DNA of 64,000 bases from Ophthalmolycus amberensis (GCA_024529925.1 JAFEUB010001412.1:1285501-1349500), one strand, 5' to 3'. Shown: positions 34,319 through 49,200, counted from the first letter of the stretch. The notes: a model not told the origin generated them from the sequence alone. Program-made: numbers and translations.

Positions 34319-37300
34319 ATGAAGACAATACTGGCAACTCTGACTCTCTGCCTGGTGGTGCTCACCGGCACAGGTTTCCCTTTGGAGAAGAAAGGAGGCT
34401 CATCCTCCGGCAGTGTCGCCAAGGAGAAGCGCGTACAGTACGCAGCGTGGGATGACGTGAACGTCATCGCTCACGGCCTGCTGCAGCTGGGCCAGGGGCT
34501 GAAGGAGCATGTGGACAAGACCAAAGTCCAGATGAGGGACATTTCCACCAAGCTGAAGGTCTTCAACCGCTCAGTGACTGAGCTGGGGAAGGAGAGCCAG
34601 AAGCTGCGAGTGGAGGGGGAGGCCCTGACGGCTCGAGCCCATGGACTGGAAGACAGAGAGGGACAGCTGCTCAACGTCACGGCCGAGCTGAGGGAGAAGG
34701 CGGAGGAGATGCAACACGAGAGGAAGGCGATGAGCGAGAGGATGAGCCGGCTGGAGGAGAGGGTGGACGGCATGCTGCAGGGAGAAGCTTCGCTGCCCGA
34801 CACAAGCGCTGGTGCCAAGAACAACAGTGATGCGCGCAACATCCAGGTGAGAATGCGAGTTTCTGAGTTTTGTTTGTTTTATGTTGAGAATTAGTTTGGG
34901 AAGGCAGAAGATGTTAAGATAAGGGGAGTTAAATAAGTTAGTTTGGGTGAAAAAAGGGGCTAAATAAGGCTCACCACTGTATGCAAAATATAATTCCTAT
35001 ACTCGTAAATTCAAGATGAGTCTCACAAAGTACAAACTGTTGTTTTACTGCAGCAGATGGTTCAAGGGACTCAAGTCAAGTTACTGGATGTACAGTGCCC
35101 ATGGACCGTTGGTCTTTGTGGGAGCTCAAAGGCACTAAATCAAAATGCACAAAGGGCAAGCAGCGGGTGGTGGGCATGGCGTTGAGGCAGAGCGTGCAGT
35201 CCGTGCAGGAACATTTTAAAAGGCTACGGAACAAAGAGGTCTGCACGCATCAGCTGTAAGAATGTGTGACTCATTTTTCACAGCTAGAACATTTTACAAC
35301 CTGTAGATTATGGGGCCCATGTGGCACAGTCGAACCGGTTTATGTTAGTTGCGCTTTCTTCAAATTTCTCGGTTTACGATGCAGTATTTGAGCCTGAAAG
35401 GCTTCAGAGTGGGATGAAAAACCCGCGCTCCGAGTGTTACATAACGCTTAACAGCAGCACAGAACAAGTGTTTCTCATTAAGGGGTGGAAATGTGCCTAT
35501 GGTCTGTGTCTCGGGTTTTTCAATTAAACCCTGCAAGTGGCCTGTTTGTTGTGTTAATTCTGGTGATGTCATCTAAAATTATATTGTGCCATGGGCACAT
35601 TTTACGCACATGCACCGTGTCGAATAAAAGTGATAAAATGCAAAAAAAAATTGAAATAAAACGTGGTTTCTTTGTTTCATTTTTCTGTCAGTTGATGCTG
35701 GAGGGTCAGAACAAACGCATTGACGACCTGATGGAGCGGATCAGACTCCAACAGGAGAAGCTCGACAAGCAGAATGTGCGCATTAGGACCCTGCAGAGTC
35801 AGGTGAGGAAGACACGCTAACAGCTTGCAAACACACGCCCCTGCATTACGCATCTTTCAAATTTTGTCAAATTTTCTGCAATGTCATGTTTCGTAACTTT
35901 TTTTTTTTTTTAAAGGTGCAACAGTCACGACAGAGACCATCCTTGCGGAACAGCAACACTGACGTGCAAAGTCTCGTCTCCGAGCAACGCGACTCACCAG
36001 TCGGTAAGTAAAGCGCTCCAAATCCCCTCCTGACACCGTCTTAAATCCACCGGACAAAATCTGACGCCAAAATGTGGCGAGGCCATCTGTTTAGTGAGGC
36101 TATAAAGAAGCTTAAATCACAAGCAATTAAAGTCAAGGAATCTAATCAACTTGGGACAGGCGTCTCTGCTCAGCGTGACGCCAAAATAGGGTGAACTTTT
36201 TTGCACAAGCTGTGCCTTTTAGCCTGTGAAATCTTACGGGCATTATTCAACTAATACAGGACACCATTAACACAATTAAATGAGTGAACAACAAAGTAGA
36301 CACCTTACGTTTCAGAACTGTAAACTATAATATGCATCTTTATTGTTGCCTCTTTTCATCATCAGGACATAAAGTACTGGAAAATAAGAAATACAAAATG
36401 AAGATAGTCAGAATGAGGCTCTGTTTAGTCACTGGCCCCCATACTGTGGCCTCAAAGGCAGTAAATGATGCCCTGGGTGTGAAGCCACGCCAAGCAGCTG
36501 CTGCTTCCATCTGAACGTGACTGCAGTCATAATGAATGCTTTCATCCAGACTTTACTGGACTGGATATACACACAACGGGGGAAGAATTTAAACACATGT
36601 TCAGCTTTCTGACCAACTCACTGAAAGTCAGTTTAGCCCTCAAAGAAGACGACAAGGACGATGGGAGGATTTACTAGATGAAACAGAAATGTATGCAAAT
36701 TAAAATGGCAGATTTGAATGAATACAGATGAATTAATTGTGGAATAAATTACACAAAACATTCAAACCTCTGTTTCTGATGGCCATAGATGAGAAGTAGG
36801 TGAAAGGTGAACATGGCTGAGGCAAGATTTGAGACCAGTCAGTCAGTACAAATCACAATAAAACCTCAGAGAACTGACATCAGCCGAATTTGAGGAATGA
36901 GGAAAGAAACAAGTGTCTCTGGCAAGGTTTCAACTGGGGGAAAGTTCGCTTGTGACTGAGGGTGTTCAAGTCAGGTCTCAGAGCTCAATGGGATTACTCA
37001 CACTGTTCGTTTCTGTGGTGTGTGTGTGTGCGGGGGGGGGGGGGGGGGGGGGGAGGACCTGGAAATGACGAGGGAAGGCTTTACAAATCTACCATTCAAT
37101 GTTCCTCAGCTTACTATCCATGTGCCTGAGCCAAGAAAAAAAGAGGGAAAATAGGAAACAGTAGTCTATATTTATCTGTGAACTTTGTACAGGTATCCTC
37201 CACTGTTTTGAAGACTCTCTCCTCCTCCCCCCCCTTTTAAGACGTTTTTGAGTAAAACAAACATTTGTATATCCCTCAAGAATGAGTAACCTTTCCCCTA

Positions 37301-39606
37301 GATCTGTCAGGGAGTCAGACATCCCGCCTCCTCCTCTTCATTCATCCTCTCCTCTCCTCCCCCACCACGACACACAACCCCCCCCCCCCCCCAACTCCAT
37401 CTCCACCTTCTCTCACATTGTAATGAACAAGAAGTGTGCCAAAGTTCAGGAAAACCCCTGACCCCGAGGCAGACCACATCCACAAATGGCCACCAAGAGT
37501 TCATACCTCTAGGGAACGGACATGACACACAAACTAGGTTTTTGTGGTTCTGCGGTCAGCTGGTGTGGATGGTCACATTAAAACAATATGCAGGCGAATA
37601 TACAACAAAAATCCATGAAACATAATATGCAAAAAACATTTTGTTGCCGTTTAAAGATATTAAATAGCATCACAAGATGATGTCATCCATGATTATAAAG
37701 GGATTACTGGAGAGATGCTATTGGTCCTTTGGTCTGGAGTCCCCTGCTTTGTGTTACTGCCTTCTCCGATGTCCCTATACAGCAGCAGCCCCCCCCTCTG
37801 ATCACTCCCCATGCATGCACCAGCCATGCACTCCTGCGTCACCGACTGGCTGCTGTGCATGTGAGGGAGGTGTGACGAGCCAGGGAGGAGGGGGTTGAGG
37901 AATGTAAAGTGTAGTAGAGTGTGCAGCGCAATAGCCTGGAAGGCAAGGCAGCCGTAAACAGGGTCGCCTGCTTGGGAACTGGGAGAAAGGTCATATTTAT
38001 AACCGAGACACAAGTTGTCACTCTCTCCCTCTTGCTAAGGGTACACATTTATACCTCCAGACTCACAGATGAGCTCACTGCGAACAATAGTCGTTCAGTG
38101 TTTGCAGACTTCCTTAGGTGTGAATTACCTATTTATCAATGCAGGATGGAGTAAACAGGTTCAGTTAGAATTCGGCAGCGGCCCAGCAAAGTTACAACCT
38201 TAGTTATACACTCGACTTTCTATTTTACCTTTATCACAACAACAGAGTTCAGGGGAGTGAGGATGAAGCAAAACACACGTGTTAAAAGTGTCATGTAAAT
38301 AGCATGGCCAGCAGTGTAGTGAGAAGGTGATCATACTGTTCTGATTACAGTGATGCTGTACGGAGCTGGTTGTGTGAACATTGTTTTTTCCCTTCTTCTC
38401 CTTCTTCTTCTTCTAGAGATGGCATCAGACTGTCATGAGCTGTTCCTGAGAGGAGAGAGCACAAGCGGGAAATACACCATCCAGCCAATAAATGCAGAGC
38501 CCTTTCAAGTGTTCTGTGAGATGACAGCTGGTAAGTGGAGTGAAATAGTTTTCACCTTTGTGTCTTTCTCAGTGCAGGTTAGCCAACAATTGCCGAGCAC
38601 TTAGACAATCAGTCACCGACTTTAAACACTGATTTGGTTTGTACAACTTTTTCTAATCGTTCTGTTTCTGTCTTTCTGTCCAGATGGCGGATGGACAGTG
38701 ATCCAAAGGCGCCAAGATGGCTCAGTTGACTTTGATCAGCAATGGCGTGCCTACGAAAAAGGCTTCGGCAGCTTGAATGGTAAATGCTCTTTTGACTTTG
38801 ATCTCACTCTCACTAACTAAAGAGGTGCTGGCCGTCCGAGCCAGGGTCAGATTAGTTCACACAGCATTACTGTCTTTTACAACCACTGGATCAAAGGGCA
38901 GGATCCATCCCCCAAAAGCATCTTATCGCTGATAAGCTTGAGATGGATCAAAGGCAAACAGAAGTCAACACAGCACAAGCCACTGTCTCCACTCTGGGTA
39001 CATTTCTCACCATTTCTCTTCTTCTCTTTGTCTTCTTCTCTAGGAGAGTTCTGGTTGGGGTTAGAAAAGATCCACTCCATTGCCAAAGATGGCGGCTACA
39101 TCCTCAACATCATGCTGGCCGACTGGAGCGGTGACTCAGCATCTGTCCGCCTCCCCTTCCAGCTGGGCGGACAGGAAACCAAGTACTCGCTGAAGATTGA
39201 GAAGCAAGAGGCTTTCAGCCCTTTGGAGAGCTCCCTGGTGACCGACGCCACCACCGGCCTGCCCTTTTCCACCCACGACCAAGACAACGATCAGAAAAAC
39301 GACACCAACTGCGCCAAGCACCTCTCTGGTGAGTTGTAAATGATAATCACAATCATAAATGCCTCTGTTAGTTTATTTTCCAGTTTGGGACCTAACATGA
39401 TATTGTCCTTTGTCTTGCTAGGTGGCTGGTGGTTCAGTAACTGCGGTCGCTCCAACCTGAACGGTAGATACTTCCAGAGCCCTCCTCCAAAGCAGCGGGA
39501 CCAGAGGAAGCAGAGCATCTTCTGGAAGACCTGGAGGGGCCGCTACTATCCTCTGAAGTCCAGCAGGATGATGATCGCCCCCGCTGTGATCGCGAACAAG
39601 GCATAA
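34319..39606 (+). CDS. angptl4: Angiopoietin-like 4, secreted lipoprotein lipase inhibitor
   Basis: Seven exons: 34319-34846, 35692-35802, 35916-36003, 38417-38530, 38684-38779, 39044-39328 and 39422-39606. All introns are GT-AG with consistent phases, giving 468 residues. Signal peptide about 1-21; residues 41-70 carry the lipase-inhibiting segment (AHGLLQLGQGLKEHVDKT). A long coiled coil spans exons 1-2. Exons 4-7 make the fibrinogen-like domain (DCHELF, FCEMTADGGWTVIQRR, NCAKHLSG, WWFSNCGRSNL) with its four cysteines. In vertebrates the protein inactivates lipoprotein lipase in fasting tissues. Two features differ from human: the coiled coil has no cysteine, and the linker lacks a clear furin site. 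Start is the ATG at 34319; 21 upstream codons are open but precede the signal peptide. Confidence 0.95.
37032..37053. repeat. Poly-G run, G22
   Basis: Homopolymer in angptl4 intron 3, preceded by a short GT repeat. Confidence 0.9.
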
Positions 39607-40611
39607 AGAATAGAAAAGAGACAAAAAGAAAAAGTCGAGACAAAGACGAGGGGGAGAAAGACGTACATTTTTGGACCGTTCTTTCTTTTCTTGGTGCTTG
39701 GTTGATGAGTTAGAGGTTTCCATTTTCCCTGCGAGGAAGAGCTCACACTAGAGCCAAGGCCCTCAAAATAGAAGCAAAAAGAACTCGCATTTAATGAGTT
39801 TCAGGTTTCCACTGCTCTGTTCTCCGAGAGACGAGCATATTCCTCCCCTGCACCTCGAGCCACAGATGGAAAAAGGGACCAAAAAAAAAAGAAAACAACT
39901 TGCAGTGGAAAGTTTTCCATACGTCGTACTGTTGATCCCGTCTGTTGGCACGAAGCAGGGGCCCCTAGTCAGGAGAGAATCACAGGGCGAGTCCCGGCCC
40001 ATCCGCTGTGCTCTAAGCCACAAAAGATTTCCAACAAGTAGAGACGCATCACCAGACATGTGGTGTCAACTGTGTATGTGGGCTGCTGTTGAGCTTGAAT
40101 GTGGTTTTGTAGCAAGTAAACTGCACTGTCAGCTCAAAACAGATTAAGAATCGCTTGTAAAGGGTGCATGTAGGAGTGAAATGCAGGCGGATTAAAAAGC
40201 CAATGGAGCGGACCAAGTAAATGACTTATTTTGTCATTTTCCACTTAGAATGATGAGATTCATGTTCAGAAGCATGATGTAAAGTTATAAATCACTGTAA
40301 ACTGTGTTCAGACTGATGTTGTTGTGGCAATGAAAACCATTCCAGCCTTTTGTACAATGTATTTTCTGTCTGCGATTTTGAACGAAATTAAGCATATTCT
40401 TCGCTGACTTAAATTTTCTGTGGAGATTTTGATGATGTTGAGTCATATTGACTTGTTTCAATACGAGAGGCATGGTTTGTTTGTACATGGTGTATGAAGG
40501 AGTGTCGTCAGAAATGTAACTGTTACTGATTCGTTGTGTGTCTGTTGTCTCTGTGACTTGAAGGTTTTGCTGTTGTAGATGTTCCCTTTCCTTATTTAAA
40601 TGCTAAAGAAT

Positions 40612-40649
<38 letters not shown>

Positions 40650-40770
40650 CCGGTGCTACCCGCTTGTAATTTATATTGTCCTTGTCGTGTTTGCCAGATG
40701 TAAAATTGTTTTTTAAGAGACTTTAACTGTCGTAGAGGCCATAGTGAGCCAATAAAATTGATTTAAACTA
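39607..40770 (+). other. angptl4: angptl4 3'UTR with poly(A) signal
   Basis: The sequence after the stop has no further exon and ends with AATAAA at 40751-40756. A TA repeat occupies 40617-40647. The cleavage site is estimated. Confidence 0.65.
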
Positions 40771-42263
40771 TTATTGCTTTTTGTCCGTCTCTTCTGTGTG
40801 ACTTTGACAGTATTCACCAGTTTGCAACAAATACAACTTAAGGTCGTTAAATTAGCATAAAACAGTCAACTGATAACAGAAATGATATCACAGAAGCAAA
40901 TAATTGGTTCAGAATATATTGGTATTTTTTTTATACTGTATCAATTTTAAAAACACTACATTTTAATATTATAGCTACATGCAGAAATTTGTGGTAGACA
41001 GTGGCTAAGATTGCACAAAAAGCAGTGCTATGATTTGGATGTTATGTCATTAAAAATGCTTAGAACTCACTGTTCTGATAGCATGCAACATAAACATATC
41101 ATGAAAAATGTGCTCACAAGTAGAGTCAAGATAAGTGGGCAGGCTTGTAGTCAAGCAACGTGTTCATCATCAAATGCAAGTTCATTGCCCTCAAATGAAG
41201 AAGTGTTACAGTTGCCAAATGTGTCTCCCATAACTGGCGGAAAAATACATTTGATGAAGAATGGTTAGTTTAATTTGTGGTTTAAATGAGGGCATTTCAA
41301 ATTGTTCATTGTTCACAGATTGTTGGTTTACATGTAAAACAATCAAGATATGCATTTTGATTTTCATTCAAATTTGATTTATCTTTAAGATTTGTAAAAG
41401 AATCCTCTCCGACCGACTGAACACGTCACTCTTCATCAATCCAACCAAATCCGTCTGGATAGCGAGACGTTCTCTGCAAACCACCTGCAGACCCAAACCC
41501 ACAGAGTGGAGCCGAGCCTTTTCACTGAGCCACGCCTGGCAGATCTCTTCAATCTTTTTAGCAGATTAGATATGTTACGTGGGAGCAAACTTCAGGAGCT
41601 TCAAGGTGTCAGCTTTGATTCTTCAGGTTACCACTTTCTGATTCCTTGGTTCATCCCTACTGATCCGCCTGGCTCGGGATCAACCTGTGTAACACCTGAT
41701 CTGATGGAGTGTGCTCTGAACTGACCTCTCCCTCCAAGCGCATCGGTGCAGCCGGTGAAAGTCGATGCCTGGCCGCCACAGTACGCGTTATTTTAAAACA
41801 TGGGGACAGCACTTTGTTACCTGCAGAGGAGAAATGCAGAGCACAGCAGTTTAGTATCCCATCTTCTCCACATTTGAAATGTCCTCTGAAAGGAACAGGG
41901 AGATGCACTCCTTCGCTTTCTCCATGGTTCATACTGAGGCTCCTCGCCAAGCCCGTGTGTGCCGAGGGGATTTATCTGATCCCTGCGGTGCCATCAGATC
42001 AAGGTCAGGCATCACTCACCGACGAGGAGGAGAACCCCATTATTAAAAGGTAACCATGGCAACAAAGAGAGGTGACAGAAGAGCCTCGAGCACATGCGGC
42101 TTCACTTGGTGTGGAGTCCTTGAAAAGCCCTCGTTGTTGCAGCAGTGGTGGCGCTTTGGTCAGGTGCTGCTGATGTGAATAAGAAGACAAAACATGCTGC
42201 GATCATATGACATGCGTGAATAACAACACGGCAGGAAAAGAGAGCACGTGATTGATTCATACA
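40771..42263. other. Intergenic between angptl4 and dpp9 3' ends
   Basis: The two genes converge here. No exon supported; frames up to 114 codons lack family motifs. Confidence 0.4.
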
Positions 42264-43269
42264 TTTATTTATTATCATGTACAAATTTAATCCCGGTGGT
42301 ACAAAGCGGTTGTAAGACTCCAGTGCTCACCCTCCTGTTGTCTTTATTGCAGTAAAAAAAGGAAATACCAGCATGATGAAGAGTCAAGAGGTACTTTGGC
42401 AAATATAAATTATGTGTTAAGAAGGCAAGCAGACATCTCGAAAAATTTAACGTGAGGGGAAAGAACGGCGCAAAAATATCAATGAGCGGCCGGCTCATGT
42501 CAGCAGCACGCATTAAAAAAGAAAAGAATAAAAATCCATAAAATATTTTATTTTAAACACAGTTAAAACAAGTGGACAGCAGAAGAGTCTCAGTGTTCTT
42601 CCTTTCTTCATCATTACACAAACTGCGAGATACGGACTCACAGCACGTATGGAGGATATTGCAATTCTGTGTGTGCGCTTGTGAGTGTATGTATCTTACA
42701 TATGTATAGTGTGTGAGCTCACGTCTGCGATTATGCGTATAGTATTCCATTTCATATCTGTGAACTGTAGTCCCATTCCTTCCACTGACTCAAGTCAATA
42801 AAACAGCGGGAAGCGCGAGGGTGGGAGGGGGAACAACACGATAACATTTGGCAAAAACCCATCATGGTTGCAGAGGTGAGGACGCGGGTGAGCGATGATG
42901 AGTCAATGTGACACAGCCTGCTCATATTTCTCCGTGTCTTTGTTCGGCTTTCAGGGTGAGACACCAAATCTCTGTGCTCGTAACCCCTACCCCAGACTGT
43001 ACACAGGGTGGGGGGGGGGTGGAGGAGACAGCGCGAACAAGCGAGTAACAACACGAGACAGACCGAGCGAAAGAGGGAAGTGTAGTGGAAAGGCTATGTG
43101 ACTAGTTCATAGGAGAGAGTGGCTCGTGGCTGCAGAGCGTGTGACGCTCTCTCGATGACAGGGTGAACAGTTGGACACTGGGGTTTGGGGGGGGGGGGGG
43201 GTGTAAAGGTGGGCGGTGAGCTGGAGGACAGAGGGGGGAAACTAGACTTCACGTCTCCCCTGTTTCATT
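42264..43269 (-). other. dpp9: dpp9 3'UTR (inferred)
   Basis: Minus-strand AATAAA signals are present at 42547-42552 and at about 42264-42273. Which is used cannot be decided from sequence. Poly-G/poly-C runs occur near 43010 and 43187. Confidence 0.5.
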
Positions 43270-46200
43270 TCAGAGGTATTGTTGTAGAAAGTGCAGCAGC
43301 ATTATCTCGTAGTGCTCTCCAGACTCAGGGCAGCGAATGCTGTGTCGCTCGTTGGGGTAAACCTGGAAAATTGAAATAGGGCAACCGCGTCACAGACTGA
43401 TGTGTGATACATGTATGTAATCCTGTAAAATCAACATAACAAGTGGTATTCTTCATATAACCCTGAAATTGATTTTTGTACTGTCTTTTCTTTACTACCA
43501 TTTAACATTAGAGCGGTCTAAGGCAATACACAAAGCACATTTGTTGTTGGTTTTGTGGTGCAGAGATAATAACAAAAACATTTATGATGAAAAGTTATGT
43601 AGATTATGTCCCCCTAGTATAAAGCATTCATGTAACAACTTTAAAAAATGTGTTAAGTGGGTAGAAGGTGGCTTGTGATGCTAACCTGAAGCTGATAGGG
43701 CTTCCCAGCACGGATTATCTGTGACACGAGGAAGTTGGTGTGGAAAAAGTGCACATTCTCATCTAGAAATCCATGTAGAATCAGCAGACGGTTGGGTCTG
43801 GAATGACAAGGAACACATGGTTACAATATGATGGGCTTCCATACACGAGTAAGACAAACCATTAAAACACATTAATCCATCCACGATGGTAAAACAGGAA
43901 AAGCCGAAATAAAAAATAGAAACGGTAAAATACTGCAGCTGCAGGGCTTCAGAGACTCTAGTTTCACTCCAGCGTCATAGAGCAGTGCTCCAACATGCCG
44001 TTTGTCAGGCCCTCAGGGCTTCCTTAGCCTGCCACTTAAAAATCCTAATTTCACCTTTCTACATTTTAATAACTGCTGTTATAAAGAGATTCGCAATGCA
44101 AGGAACAGATCACCAACGTGTACACACATGAAAGAAAGAAAATACCAGCTCCACGGCATGGACATGTTTTCATAAAGCATTGCTTCACAGTTCAAAATGT
44201 TCAAAGTTCATAAGTCACACTTTAGGTTCAGGACCATCATGACCCCAGCACAAATATTTGGTGGAAGAATGGCATCCCCCATGTGTACGAGGGAATGCCC
44301 AAATCATCAATCACGTGTCAGGGGCTTTCAAAGAATTTGAAGCTTGACTTGACAGGAAATACGTGTCCTCATGAAAACACGTACAGATATCTATGCACCT
44401 TGGTTTGAATAACTCCTGAAATATTTAGAAGTTTCAAGCAGTAAACTTATACAATTGTTAAAAAGGAAAGTGTGTGTACTGACTCGCTGGGCAGCTTGTC
44501 CACGTGCAGAGCCACAGAGCCCTCCTCGTAGCCCTGCTGGTTGTTCTCAGGCACGTCCATGTACCGCTCTGTGTAGCCGGTGTCGTACGCCATCCACACA
44601 GTCACCGGGGCTCCGGCAATGGCCAACTGACAGGGAAGCACAGCGTAGTCAGATGGAAAAGAACGAAGAATAAAACACTGTATCTTACCCTGGAGAGCAA
44701 CTCACGAGAAGAAGGCGGTTGCTTAGATTTACTGTATGATTCTAAAGTATATGCTCAGTATATTTTGATGTTTTTGGCGCAGTTTGATATACATTTAGCA
44801 AATAAAACACATTGGAATATTAAGCTTTCGATCCCTGTAACTCACAGAATTATCTGTGAATACACTTACTGAAGAAAGGTTATGAACAAACACATTGTGC
44901 AACACAGACACCATGTGGATGTAAGCTGCAACTACATCACAAGCTCAAACTTTGAGATAAAATACTTCAGGAATTAAGCAATGAATTCTGTGCATACTGT
45001 GGTGATACAAGCTATCACTACGCTCACTCACAGGATGAGTGTGTGAGTGTTTGGTTTAAAGGAGAAAAGAAGCGTCCCAACCTTGAAGACGTTGGGTCGC
45101 TGAATGAGGCCCATGAGAGAGAGGAAACCTCCGTAGGACCAGCCGTGAATGGCAACACGGCTCAGGTCCACAAATTTAAACTTCTCCGCCACATACTGCA
45201 GCCCGTCCACCTGGTCTTCGATCTCCACCTGACCCTGAAGAGACAAGTGTTCATTCGAGTGTTTTATGGCATTCCATCGTGTTAACTTACAATCGTTTTC
45301 TTCGACTGAATGGATTTAATACTTTACCATTTTGTTTTTCAGAGCTCCTTCAAATTCAAGGCCCCTCTGACAGGAACCCCTCCCATCAATGACGACCACG
45401 GCGTAGCCCAGAGACGCCAGCGTGTTCAGACGGAGGTACTTCATCCCCTTGAAGGAGTTGTTCACCAGCTGCACCTGAATACGTACACAAAATGTTGTTT
45501 TATCTACACTGTCATACAGATTCAAAGCTACATTTTGTGAACACTAAATATTGATAACATCCCAATCCTAGATTAAACTGAATGTATATCCACGGACCTG
45601 TGGGCCTCCGTACACAAAGAGCACCGTGGGGTGTTTCCTGCCAGGCTGCAGGTTGTGAGGCTTGTACACCATCCCGTGAAGCTGGAAGCCCGACTTCCCT
45701 GGAAAGTCAAAAATCTCCGGTGGATTGTAATCTCCCGGGCAACCTGGAAGACACATGAACACACGTGTTCGTTAGGTTGGCACGTTCTCAAACTATCAGG
45801 GATCAACTCCTCAGGGAACTTTAAAGGGATGAGTCAGTAACACGCAAATTACAAGTGCAGTGGATATTTTTTTGTATATTACAAAAAACAACACTTGTAT
45901 TTGTTTTACACAGTAAAAATAAATGGACCAAATAAGTGATTTGGCATTAGATTGTGATACATTTTCTTTTGGAAAGTCAGTGATACTCTGGAGCCAGTAC
46001 TGCAATATGTCTTGCAGTACTGGGGTTGGTCCAGGATTATTTGTCCTTTACAGCTGACATTGAAATTCTGAAACTGTTCTGCTTTCCCATTCTTCGACTT
46101 CCAAAATAGGGTGTTTAATTGAGAGTTAACAGCACCAACATGCGCCGTGACTCTAGGGGGGACCCCTGTATCATGCTATGTTCACACTACCAGCGAAAAA

Positions 46201-49200
46201 AGCAACAAAACAGCCAAGAGTAGCCAGCTCCATTGTCACTGAGTCCTTTTAAGTGTTGTCCAAGCGCTCATTAATGTAGCTTTTAACGAAACACAATGAA
46301 ATGTGTCGAGCGTCAATTTGTAGCTTCATGTCACCGGCTTCCATTGAAAAAGACTTGCAACCTGTTGCTGTGTTGCTCGTAGTGTGAACACAGCATAAAG
46401 CCCCTAAACTTCTGCCAAAGCAGAAACACCTGTAAACATAATAGCCAAGAATTAGCGTCTCACTCCTGGTACTATTAATGAATCATAAACGACAATCAAC
46501 GCCGACACGAATCGCTGTGGACGACGACGGTGTTTGAGCAGCACATTATCGGATTGCTGTCAGGATTGTCTGGAGGACGCGACTGTGGATCGAACTGACT
46601 GTCCTTGATTTAATCAAAGCCAGACCTCCTCTCTCCCCGACAGACTCTGTTGATTGTTACAAAAATAAAAGCACAGACTGTCGTGGGGAACCTTCAAACG
46701 TGGCCAGACTGCTCTCTAGAGAAAAACATAGCGAGCCCAATAATGTAAACACAAACTCTGTCACGTCCTGTTTACCTGGTGACTCCATCATGCTGGCCCA
46801 GAATTCAGGTAGCATGTGTAGTGGGTCACCCTCTGAGCTGGTCAGTTTGTAGACGTGGACACATGGAGGCGTACTCACATTACTGTAGTGGCTGACAAAA
46901 AAGTCAAAGTTCTGCAGAATAAGAGAAGAGAGAGAGTTGCAAAAAATATATTAAAATAAAGAATTATGTACAAAACAGAGCTGCACAAAGAAGGAACGGA
47001 AAGGCTGAGGGAGGAATTATAATGTAACACCACATACTACAAGGATCTGAGTTAAAGCCCAACATGAGCCACCGTCAATGTAAAATACATTCATCCCTTA
47101 TTACTGCAGATCATCCAAACTATCCCTGGCTTTGACAGCTTTTTTTCAGATTGTGAAGAGAGCAATATCTCAACAACATTGTGGGCTGTTATGAATATGG
47201 ATAAACGAACATCTGGATGAGAAAATAAATGAATGGACTAATGAAATGCGCAGGTATGTATTTGGATGAGTGGTTTACCTGACTGATGGAGCAGCTATGA
47301 GAGAAGCCTGGCTTGGTTAGTCTGACCACATCTCCAGGTGAGTCATAGCTGACCACGTAGAGGTGGTGCTCCAGAGGAGTGTCTCTGGTGCCCTGGAAGT
47401 ACACCAACTCCGAAGCCTCATTCACCCAAATCTAACAAACGGGAGAAACATTAAAAGGACAATGAAAAGACAATAGCAGTGAGGCCGAGGCATGATACTG
47501 AGAAGGACTATAAAGGCATGATGGAGCCACTGACATATCTTCATGTCAACTTAAGTTCTGTATCACTCGTGTTTTAATGTTGAACCCGAGCATGTTGGGA
47601 GGAAAAAAAATGGATTTAAATACATTTGTAAAGCTAACCTCGGAACCATGTCTTGCCAGCACCTCCCATTCTCCACTGGTCAATGTAACCTCCTCCTTGA
47701 TTGCACATTTGAAGTCTCCTGGAGAAAACAGATAACCTTATCAACATGCTCCTCGACACACCGAACGCTGACGTGAAACCATGAATATTTGATAGGAAAA
47801 CGTCAAAGAAATGAAGGAGCGTGTGCGAGTTTTTCACCCTCTGTGTGTTGGTAGTCCTCCGTCCAACGGCGGCAGCCCGGTTGTAACAGGGAGGTGATTT
47901 TATACAGATGGCTAAAACCCGTTTTAGACTCGTTTACCCAAATGAAAGTAAACTCATCTTCTGCCGTTTGAATAAAAGGATAGAATATATCATGAACCTG
48001 CACAAAAGAAGAGAAGAACAGTCAGTTACTGAATCCTTGAAGCATTCACAACCGTAACAATTAGTTGATTATAAAACATCACAGACATTAGTTTAAGGGT
48101 ACCACGTGGAAAGACCTACATTGATCCAGACGTCTGTAGTCTCTTCATAGATTATGTATGGCTGTGTGTTACTGGGCACGGCCTCCAGGCTCTCCTGCCT
48201 CTGAGCTGGGTCATCTGTGACCGGGATGAAGAGGGCTGGAGGCAGCAGGGCCAGCTGTAGTTTTCTCTGACTGCGGTCCAGTAGCACCGCCCAGCCACTA
48301 GAGCGACACGGAGCAGACGGAACTCAGAAGATCGCATGAGAATAAATCATAAACAGAAGCATCTTGTCCAGTCAAGGTGCGGTCGATACCGCAGTTTAGG
48401 AGACGTGGTTCAGCGCGAGTTCAACAATGCACAGTGATACATTTCTTTTGAACAGAGTACGGCTCAAAGCCAGACAACATCCTCTTGCTGGGGACCGAGT
48501 GAGCATTTTGTCCACAGTCAACTTTTGTAAAACCGTTCTCATTTTAAAAATAAGGAACATTTCAGACACTTATCCCAGACTGGGACCCCCGTACAGAGAC
48601 TGTTTGGTTCAAATACCCAAACCGTCGCGGCCGTTATTATCCGTGTCCACGTTTCCCAATTCATGTCACTATATTAGTTCCAATACCAGGCTGTATACCT
48701 TCTGGTGGTTGTTATTTTGAGAATAACCGCACTCACTATTTGCCGTCACTCGTCCAGCCTACTCTGGCGATGTATTCTGTCCCAGGAAACAAGGAGGTGA
48801 AGGGGACGACCAGTTCTTTGTCTTGTGTGCTCACGATCTGTAATTACAACCATGAACACACATTAGGAACGACTGAATATGATTTTGGAGAAGTAAAAAA
48901 AGACAAAGACAGGCAGTGAAAGTCTTACTCTTCCCTGGTGGTCCGTCTTGATCTCTGCCAGTTTGAGGGTAGCCTGGGGATTTTTGCTACCTGTAAGTAA
49001 GGAAAATGTAAAATGATAAGAAATTCATTTTTTTACATTTGACTGCTCCAAGCCTTTGTGTGTGCACACAGTGTAGGCAGCACTGACCTGTACGGGGATA
49101 TCTGTATGCGTCTGCTTTACGCTCCTCCAGTGCCGGAGATGGAACATGAATAATCTCTACCTCCGTCTCATCCACCTCTTCATACAGCAGGTACACTGTT

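Noticed and set aside
41393..41565. Open plus-strand stretch of about 58 codons as an exon
   Set aside because: No splice sites in frame and no recognisable protein.
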